From: Monosporascus cannonballus
Taxonomy: Eukaryota; Ascomycota; Sordariomycetes; Xylariales
Direction: 5' to 3'
Assembly (NCBI GenBank): GCA_004154925.1
Contig: QJNS01000148.1
Span: 124,001 to 188,000 of the forward strand
Length of the DNA: 64,000 bases
The notes below the pieces were generated by a model. It searched no databases, had not been told where the DNA came from, and worked only from the letters and a program-made list of their open reading frames with translations. Of the stretch, positions 56,486 to 64,000 are shown piece after piece; positions within the stretch are counted from its first letter, which is position 1; the number at the start of each line of letters is the position of its first letter. A program made the position numbers and the translations under genes.

Positions 56486-57021
56486 GGTGTNNNNGGGCGG
56501 TTCGCCCGGGGCCCCCCCCCCCCCCCAACTCTTAAACCTGCGCATCATCTACTTACTCGCTCCGGCACACCCTCAGCAATAATAGCAATTGTCTTGATCT
56601 GGGGGTACTCCATCAGCTCCATGGTAGAGCTGTAGACACTTCGAGATGATGCGAAGTTGACAACAACATCGACATCAGGGTGCTTGGCCATAGCGACCGC
56701 AGACTTCTGGTAGACAGGCAGCAGAGTCTCGCTGGTTCCCCAGTACATCTTGCTGACGAATTGACCACCGAAAGTGTAGATAATACCGGCGACAGAGGGA
56801 GTGCTTCGCTTGCAGATGAAGTCGAAGTCGAGCATACCCTGGACAGCTCGGTTTTGCAGACCGTAGACCAGACATCTCGTCTTGTTGTGGAAAAGAGCGT
56901 GGGAGGGAAGAGGGCTTAGAGGTCGGCTGGGAGCGGCGAAACGAGTGATGTTGTCGTTAGCCGAGGTCGGGGCCGGTGTTGAGGTGGATGAAATGCCATG
57001 GGCACTGTTCGCTTGAGCCAT
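54868..57021 (-). CDS. acl1: ATP-citrate lyase subunit 1 (citryl-CoA synthase/lyase part)
   Basis: Cytosolic enzyme subunit that, with subunit 2, turns citrate, CoA and ATP into acetyl-CoA and oxaloacetate, feeding lipid and polyketide synthesis and histone acetylation. Two coding exons, 57021-56557 (155 codons) and 56400-54868 (510 residues), total 665 residues, close to other fungal subunit 1 proteins, which correspond to the C-terminal half of animal ACLY. A CoA-ligase fold with the phospho-histidine loop FGHAGSFA (His at about residue 311) is followed by the citrate-synthase-like domain ([17 protein letters not shown], then LNVDGCIAV). The exon junction is [14 protein letters not shown], as expected for the family. 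The intron holds a poly-G run and a gap, so its length is unknown, but splice sites on both sides are good. It is divergent from acl2. Confidence 0.95.
56425..56526. other. Assembly gap with 60-G run inside the acl1 intron
   Basis: 60 G (56425-56484), TGGTGT, 4 N (56491-56494), a short GGGCGGTTCGCCCGGGG palindrome, then 15 C (56512-56526). The G and C runs are mutually complementary. Real intron sequence here is unresolved. Confidence 0.9.
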
Positions 57022-60000
57022 CGTGAAGAGCTCGAGTTCGACTCTTTAACTTCTTGCGGTAACAGCAGACTGAAAAAAACAAGCCGTAAAACGTCAGCTG
57101 CAATTTCTTCCACAAGTTAGGAAAGATGAGAGAAGGGGCCAATTCGTGGCTTGTACGAGGTTTTGCTGCGAGGAGCTCGTCAGGCTGCCGAAGTGCTTCC
57201 GAATTCTAGCAGGAATTTGGGAATCCTGGGATCACCCGGGCTTCTCAAACCCTTAAATACAAAGAACTTTGTTTCTATATCCCTGGGTGGTGGGCAATGG
57301 CCGGAACAGCTCGCTCTTAAGCTTCTCAGCCTCGTAGATGAGGTAGTTCCAAGTCTGGGACTACCCCACGCTCGCACACAAAAGGCCCAAGCAAAGCATG
57401 TAGGCGGGATTGGGAGGCTAGCAGGATGCTGACATACCGTGGGTTTAGGGTTGACGGATTTGTTCAAATCCAACGTTTGTTAAAATCTCCCGCTTCTCAC
57501 TGGGACCTGTGTCAGTGTGATTCTCTTCGCTGGTTCACACAAAGTGCTCAAGATGGTTCAAGGAAACTTTGAATGTGGGAAGGGGGAGGATCCGCGGAAG
57601 CATAGAGTAAGTGCGTGACAGGTGGAGAGAACCTTTGGCAGCAATGTGGTGAGTTTTTCGAGACGAGCTGAATTCTGGGTGAGGGTGACGGATGTAATGG
57701 GGCCTTGCCAGGTCCTCGACTGGACTGAGTCGTACTGTGTGTATGTATGTATTCCAAGTGCTCAACCAGGTAACTACGTCGCCTGATAGTTTCCGCCGGT
57801 AGGGATACGTACCAACGTGGACAGTTTTGTTCCCTCTACCGTAGTAAGGCGCTAGGGAAGGAGTAGGTACCTTTGCTGGCTGGAGAGGACCGTGGGGTTT
57901 CCGATGTGAAAGAGAGCGCCCCTATCCTGTTGTTTCGGTCCGTACGTGAAATAATGGCGGCAGAGAACAAGTGAAAATTTGTTTCAAATTCTCTCTCTGA
58001 CAAAGGCCGTTTTTGCAATCTCGCCGGATTCAATGTTAGTGAGTCTGACCCGATCCAACTAGAATTAGCACGGTACCAGCAGCACCAAGTAAAGAAATGA
58101 GGTTTCAATCGGAATAGTTGGGGTAAATTTTAGTGGTTGTTGAACCCCCCTTGTGCCTCTTGGGAGGTGATAGGCCTGAAAGAAGTGGGGACCTTTGCAA
58201 CTTTGTCGGGCCCCGCGTTGCGGGGCTTATGTGACTTGTTGGATCCGGGCAGGTTCGAAACCCAACTTTTAGTTTTAATTGCCCCCGATTGCCTGTGCCG
58301 ACTGCCTGCCTGCCTTAACTGACTGACTGACATACATTCGTCCTGTCGATCGCCCAGAACACTGGCTTTGGAGCCTTGCTCCTCGGCCGGGCGGTCTGCA
58401 GGCGAAAAGGACCTGTTGAAGATGACTTGGCAGGCACTCGGGAGCCGGTCCCACCCAGGTCCAGTGCACCACTGACACTTGTTCACCACCCAGGCCGACG
58501 GGGGCCTGTGTCGCGCTGTCTGTCTGTGCATCCCCACATTCGAGGAAGTAGAGGTACTTCGGGACAAGACAACGTGCTTTTTTTGCGGAGCCCGACTATA
58601 ATCCCGCCGGGTTGCCCCCGATCAGCTCCTCAAAATAGCAGCCCTAGAGATGGCATTGAGCAAACCGGAACATGCGGCCTTCCACCACCCAACTTCAGCT
58701 TTGACTAAGCGGAACAGAGTATACAGAGTAACCCCGCGTGTCCTTAGGCTGTAACTCAGTCATCTCATGGATTATTGGAGCGGAAATAAATGAGAACAGA
58801 GAAAAAGGAAGGTCATCACACGCTTGAGATCTAACCGCCGTTTGGTACGGACGGCCCTGACGTATAATCCGCTGTGCCTAGCAGCAGCTGGATACACAAC
58901 GACAAAGAGAAAGATGTTGCGAGTGAGAAGTCACCATCACTTTGCAGTAGTCAGCCCTCCAGGCCCCGGGACACCCCAAGAGCCGTCCGCCGTTGCCGTC
59001 CGATGTCCGTCGGATTGTGCCTGTATTCCATATCCTTCGTCTTCCATGGCGGAACTATCCCTTGACCCAACGCTGCCAATCCATCTTGATGGATCTGTCT
59101 TTCTGATCAAGATGCATTCTCCTTTCGTAGTGTAATCACCCGACCGGCAATGCGGTTCAGTAACTCGGCCTCTGGCACCTTGGCCAGGAACAGTCGGTAT
59201 CGGTGTTACGATCCCTCGGGGTGTTAGATGGGTCCGGGAACATGAACATCATTGGGCGGTGGCTGGCCGCAATACCCCTAATCGATCAGAGCTCTCACCC
59301 CACCAGGGTTTGATGTTGGGGTACTGGTACTTTTGCAGAGACGACCAGGGGCGCAGGGGGAAACGCAAATCATCTCATCCCACCAAAAGTTTTGGGGCGA
59401 TACCGGCCTAATACCCGTACCTTTTCCTTAGCGTCCCTTCCAAAGAGAGGCAATTCGAACCTTGAACTTTGCACTAGCGCAGAGATGATTCAAGTGAGGG
59501 GCCGGGAGCTAGGGGGACACCCAGGGTGCAGTAGGTCGGTACCTTTTTTTGTAGGGGGACTCAGGAAGGTTGAATCGGGCGGCGGAGCAATGCGTGGGCG
59601 TGCACCTTGGAATTTTTGAACGGCTCACATCTCCAAAATCCATTCTCTTGTTGCTGCTGAGTTTCTTGTGCCTCGCTTGTGCTCAACCTGCATACACCCC
59701 ACTTGGGAAGCCTTTTCGAAGTGAATTGTCGCCGCCGCAATATCCATAGGAACTCTTCTAGCCACATCAATTCGAATCGTGACTTTTGACTTCCTCCCAT
59801 ATCCCATATTCGTCAGTCTCCGTCCTACTGTTGTAGAATTGCTGCTCGGTAGTAACTTTACTAAGAGCGTTGTGAACCCGGTATAGGTATGTATGTAAAG
59901 AGCTGGCCTCGTCTGGCCTGATCTCCAAACATCCCCGTTCCCGTTCCAGCCCAAACTCAGCTGCTGCCATTTCGAAATCACCAAATTTTTGGTCTTATTT

Positions 60001-60170
60001 TCCCCCCCCGTTCTGCCTGCACGGCAACTTTCGACACCACCCGTCGTACTTGCTGACAGGTATTCCCTCGCAGCTTTTTGAGACGAAAACAATTCAAAAG
60101 AGAAGGGAATCGCAACACTTACCCTCCCGCGCATAGTCGACATTTTCTCTTCAGCAGCACCACCGACACG
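57022..60170. promoter_or_regulatory. Shared divergent promoter region of acl1 and acl2
   Basis: About 3.15 kb between the two start codons of one enzyme. It should contain both promoters and long 5' leaders, possibly with leader introns. CT-rich sequence lies just upstream of each start (for example TTCTCTTCAGCAGCACC before acl2). A CTGC/TGAC microsatellite sits at 58302-58331. No third gene is supported; the open frames here lack protein pattern. Shared control by carbon-source regulators is expected from the literature on these genes, but I did not identify a binding site. Confidence 0.5.
58302..58331 (+). repeat. CTGC/TGAC microsatellite
   Basis: Three CTGC-type units followed, after CTTAAC, by TGAC-type units. 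Located within the acl1-acl2 intergenic region. Confidence 0.7.
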
Positions 60171-62348
60171 ATGTCTGCCAAGTCCATCCTCGAGGCCGAC
60201 GGAAAGGCCATCCTCAACTATCACCTCACTCGCGCTCCGGTCATCAAGCCGACTCCCCTCCCCCAGTCCACCACGCACAACCCTCCTCCCCGATTGGCAT
60301 CGCTCTACTTCCCAGAGGATGCGGATGTTGCGGGCGTCTTAAACCAGGCCGAGGTCACCTACCCGTGGCTGCTTCACACCGATGCCCGGTTCGTCGCGAA
60401 GCCTGACCAGCTGATTAAGCGACGAGGCAAGAGCGGTCTCCTGGCTCTCAACAAGACCTGGCCCGAGGCTAAGGCATGGATCGCCGAGCGTGCTGGAAAG
60501 GTGCAGCAGGTAGAGCACGTTTCCGGTGTTCTGCGACAATTCCTCGTCGAGCCGTTCGTTCCCCACCCCCAAGATACCGAGTATTATATCAACATCAACT
60601 CCGTCCGAGATGTAAGTCGTATATTCCTGTTCTCTTCATTTGCGGCCTCATAGCTCTTGATTTTATGTGTATTAGCGCCTGCTTGCCGGCCAATCAGGAT
60701 AGGCAGTCTGGCAATGCTAGACACCCCGTGGTTAGCATCCACGAGGGATGCATGAGAATGTCTCCACGAAGTCGTGAGGAGGCCATAGTAAAGCTGGAAG
60801 ATGGGTTTCCGAAAGGTGTGATCGAAAAAGAAAAAAAAGTGCTCTCACAACAAGCTATTGTGGTTTTGCCAATGCTCTTTATATGGCAGGGCGGAATCGC
60901 TAAACAAAACCGGCGGGTTGCGGACGAACGGAGACTAAACCACATTTCCTGTTTGCACCCACTCACATCCACTTCCCTCCCCGGTTGGTGATCCATGCAA
61001 CGTTATCTGAATCTGCAAAAAGCATATTCCTGTTTCCGAGCGTGTTCCGATTTCAACATTATGGTGCTACCTAGTCAGCAACTGCTGTATACTGACATTG
61101 CTATACCTCTAGGGTGACTGGATTCTCTTCACACACGAGGGTGGTGTTGACGTGGGTGACGTCGATGCCAAGGCCGAGAAGCTTCTGATACCAGTTGACT
61201 TGTCGCAATATCCTTCGAACGAGGAGATCGCGGCTACGCTGTTGAAGAAGGTTCCCCAGGGCGTTCACAATGTCTTGGTCGACTTCATCTCCCGCCTATA
61301 CGCCGTCTATGTTGACTGCCAGTTCACCTACCTGGAGATCAACCCTCTTGTCGTCATCCCCAATGCCGACGCCACATCCGCAGATGTTCATTTCCTAGAT
61401 TTGGCTGCGTAAGCAATTTCTGAAGTTATTTCCTCCCCCACTTTCTTTAGTTCGAGGGCACAAATTTCCAATGTGGGCTTTCGTGAGTCGAGGGCTCCGG
61501 AAGCATGTCTCACGACCACCGATTATTCACCCAATTGACCAGATAGGACACTTGCTGACTCCGGGTATTGTAGCAAGTTAGATCAGACTGCCGACTTCGA
61601 ATGCGGCGTCAAGTGGGCTATTGCGCGATCTCCCGCTAACCTGGGCATCACCGCTGTTGCCACTGACAAGGTCAGCATCGATGCTGGTCCTCCCATGGAG
61701 TTCCCTGCTCCTTTCGGCCGTGAGCTGTCCAAGGAGGAAGCCTACATTGCCGAACTAGATGCCAAGACTGGTGCCTCTCTGAAGTTGACTGTCCTGAACG
61801 CCAACGGCCGTATCTGGACCCTGGTTGCCGGCGGTGGTGCTTCGGTCGTCTACGCGGATGCCATCGCCTCTGCCGGCTTTGCCGATGAACTGGCCAACTA
61901 CGGTGAATACTCGGGTGCTCCCACCGAGTCTCAGACCTTCTACTATGCCCGGACGGTTCTGGACCTCATGATCCGTGCGCCGAAGGATGATCGTGGTAAG
62001 GTTCTGTTCATTGGTGGTGGTATTGCCAACTTCACCAACGTCGCGTCTACTTTCAAGGGCGTCATTAAGGCGCTGCGCGAGGTCGCACCCCTCCTCATCG
62101 AGCACAATGGTAAGTTGCACGATTAATCCTTTTTGTCGCATTGTCTGACTAGACTTTTAGTTCAAATCTGGGTGCGCCGTGCCGGTCCCAACTACCAGGA
62201 AGGTCTCAAGAACATGAAGGCCGCGATACAGGAGCTCGGCCTGAACGGCAAGATCTTCGGTCCTGAGATGCACGTCTCCGGCATTGTGCCTCTGGCTCTC
62301 ATCCCCGGCCGGTGGGAGGAGAGCAGCATCCAGGAGTACCAGGTGTAA
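60171..62348 (+). CDS. acl2: ATP-citrate lyase subunit 2 (ATP-grasp/citrate-binding part)
   Basis: Subunit 2, matching the N-terminal half of animal ACLY, binds ATP and citrate and forms the phosphorylated intermediate passed to subunit 1. Exons 60171-60611, 61113-61408, 61574-62109 and 62161-62348 join in phase to 486 residues, the usual size. Features: an N-terminal ATP-grasp lobe with [17 protein letters not shown] (about residues 83-100), the metal/nucleotide segment [11 protein letters not shown] (about 225), a glycine-rich loop [19 protein letters not shown] (about 330) and [14 protein letters not shown] in the citrate-binding domain. The first intron is 501 nt, much longer than the others here, yet flanked by normal sites (GTAAGT, CTAG). 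The start is the first ATG after a short CT-rich leader. It is divergently paired with acl1. Confidence 0.95.
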
Positions 62349-62844
62349 ATATGTTGAGCCCGTTTGAAGCTTTGCGGAGATGCGAGGATTGGCGGATGCA
62401 TAGATGATACATGGTTTATTTACGGCCGCGCCATGTTATGTACGTTGAAGGTAGACGTCGAGATTGAACCCATTGGGTTCTAGTCGTTGGCATGTTGACT
62501 GGACGGAATAGCCGGTTCAAATCCTTTTCTAGAGAAATGACGATAAAAGAAGAGAATAAATCGATTTAATGCCACCACATTATCCGGCTGGTTAAAGAGA
62601 TTTATTAATCATGATGCCCAGTCGAGTTCAGCTTAGTCGCATTTCGAATCGCAATACGGATGAATGATGTCACGCGGGATGTTCCGCACCCTAGCAGCCC
62701 CATCCGAATATTGACGTATACGACGGGCGTATAATCCTATAGCGCTACGCAACGTCCTTGTCGTGCTTTATAACGAATAGCAATATCGCCAAAACTCCGC
62801 ACCGTTAGCCGGAAACCTATTATATCTGTTCTCGTTCGTATGCA
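62349..62844. other. Intergenic region, no gene seen
   Basis: About 500 bp holding the acl2 3' end and the promoter of the glutathione transferase gene. Nothing else was recognised. Confidence 0.5.
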
Positions 62845-64000
62845 ATGACCTCCTCCGTAGTAGACCCGGACAAGCCGGTGCACGCGGGCCCCTCGGACTC
62901 GTGGCACGGCGTCGTGGCGCCCGGAAGCGCGCAGTTCCCGCCCCAGGCGGGGCGGTACCACCTGTACATCGGGCTGTTCTGCCCGTTCGCGCACCGCGCT
63001 AACCTTGTCCGCGCGCTCAAGGGCCTGGACGACGTAATCAGGATCTCGGTAGTGAAGCCGTACCCCAAGGGGGACGAGGGCTGGCGGTTCCCCGAGTCGG
63101 AGGACGAGTACCCCGGCGCGACCCCGGACCGCCTATTCGGCTCGCGCTTCCTGCACGAGGTCTACTTCCGCGCCGACCCGCACTACGCGGGGCGCTACAC
63201 CGTGCCCGTCCTGTACGACGCGCGCGGCGACACCGTCGTCTGCAACGAGAGCCTCGAGCTCATGCGCTGGATGCAGACGGCGTTCGACGGCCTGCTGCCG
63301 GCGGGCCTCGGCCCCCCGCGCGCCCTCACCCTCTACCCGGAGCCCGGGCCCCTGCGCGCCGCCGTCGACGCCCTCGGCCCCTGGCTGCAGCGCGACTTCA
63401 ACTCGGGCGTCTACAGGGCCGGCTTCGCCGAGGACCAGGAGACGTACGAGCGCAACGTCGTCCCCGTCTTCGCGGCGCTCAACCACCTCGAGCAGCTGAT
63501 CCACCGGAACGACGGGCCGTACGTCCTCGGCCCGACGCTCACGGAGCTCGACATCCTCGCGTACCCCACGGCCATCCGCTTCGATGTCGTCTATGTGCAG
63601 CACTTCAAGGTCAACTGTGAGCGGTTTCGAGAGTTATTCGTTCCCCTGTCCGTATTGCGTAGCGGTCCCGCCAGGGGCACAGAATTCATTGATGGGGGCT
63701 TCCGGGAATGGTCCAAGAACACTCGAACATCGGGTTCCCTCTTTGCATCACTCGCTACGTCTTCAAAAGGGAATAACTGCTGACTTCAGGCGTAACAGTG
63801 GGCATGATTCGCAGCGACTACCCCGTCGTGCACGAGTGGATGAAGAACCTGTACTGGAACGTCAAGGGCTTCCGGGAGACGACGGACTTCAAGCACATCA
63901 AGGAGAACGTAAGTGCAGTATTCGCATGTTTTGTTTCGCTTGACGCTTAAACGATGTAAGTGAGCTGACGACGCGAGCAGTACACCAAGAGCCACGAGAA
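62845..64000 (+). CDS. Glutathionyl-hydroquinone reductase-type glutathione transferase (3' cut by window)
   Basis: Xi/omega-class glutathione transferase (ECM4 family), which reduces glutathionyl-quinones. Exons 62845-63616, 63799-63908 and 63981 to beyond the window. The thioredoxin-like N-terminal domain carries the catalytic CPFAHR motif (Cys46) where most GSTs have Tyr or Ser, then VPVLYD and the NESLELMRWM stretch of the glutathione site. The all-helical C-terminal domain includes YVLGPTLTELDILAYPTAIRFDVVYVQHFK. The second acceptor is taken at ACAG (63798) because it restores the family pattern LGMIRSDYPVVHEW; an earlier TCAG at 63789 is also in frame but adds residues. The gene is markedly GC-rich with C/G-ending codons. 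About 300 residues are present; the last exon is incomplete. Confidence 0.9.

Noticed and set aside
1..64000. CRISPR arrays, bacterial operons, ribosome binding sites, rRNA genes
   Set aside because: Spliced eukaryotic genes throughout; no regularly spaced short repeats of CRISPR type and no rRNA sequence were seen. The only tandem array is the minisatellite at 52.0-52.5 kb, which has no unique spacers.

Overview
The window is nuclear DNA from a filamentous ascomycete (Pezizomycotina). An Eurotiales-like relative is my best guess, but nothing here fixes the genus. The reasons are short GT...CTAAC...AG introns (about 50-90 nt), a two-subunit ATP-citrate lyase encoded by two divergent genes, fungal inner-kinetochore proteins, and an AT-rich block with the footprint of repeat-induced point mutation (RIP).

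Layout. (1) 1-7.1 kb: very AT-rich, gene-free transposon graveyard with two inverted, decayed copies of one chromodomain Ty3/gypsy element and a probable DNA-transposase remnant. (2) 7.1-7.7 kb: one complete and one truncated hAT-like MITE at the border with ordinary DNA. (3) 9.5-14.9 kb: convergent pair of an MFS drug-type exporter (+) and a laccase-like multicopper oxidase (-), the latter with a one-base frameshift. (4) 17.7-21.2 kb: large disordered protein (-). (5) 23.0-25.4 kb: cobalamin-independent methionine synthase (+). (6) 29.0-30.4 kb: secreted Ser/Thr-rich wall-type protein (+). (7) 33.1-38.5 kb: a frameshifted small gene and a 1352-residue disordered coiled-coil protein (both -). 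(8) 41.4-46.1 kb: CENP-Q/Fta7-like and Cnl2/Nkp2-like inner kinetochore genes (-), with a predicted ER membrane thioredoxin-like gene (+) between them. (9) 46.6-52.0 kb: the two halves of Eaf3/MRG15 (chromo-type domain and MRG domain) separated by about 4.2 kb that contains a separate 495-codon reading frame, itself in phase to splice onto the MRG exons; a 25-bp minisatellite follows. (10) 53.5 kb: mitochondrial ribosomal protein uL30m (-). (11) 54.9-62.3 kb: acl1 (-) and acl2 (+), divergent across 3.1 kb. (12) 62.8 kb to the right edge: a glutathionyl-hydroquinone-reductase-type glutathione transferase (+), cut by the window end.

How the genes fit together. acl1 and acl2 make one enzyme (cytosolic acetyl-CoA from citrate). 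CENP-Q and Cnl2 belong to the same constitutive centromere complex, and Eaf3 is a chromatin reader in NuA4 and Rpd3S. The MFS/multicopper oxidase pair could be a small oxidation-and-export module.

Sequence quality. Three runs of G next to N stretches (near 40.56, 53.76 and 56.45 kb) look like unresolved assembly gaps. Two apparent one-base frameshifts fall in homopolymers, so real pseudogenes and consensus errors cannot be separated from this sequence alone. Exon limits are read by eye from splice signals and protein-family continuity.
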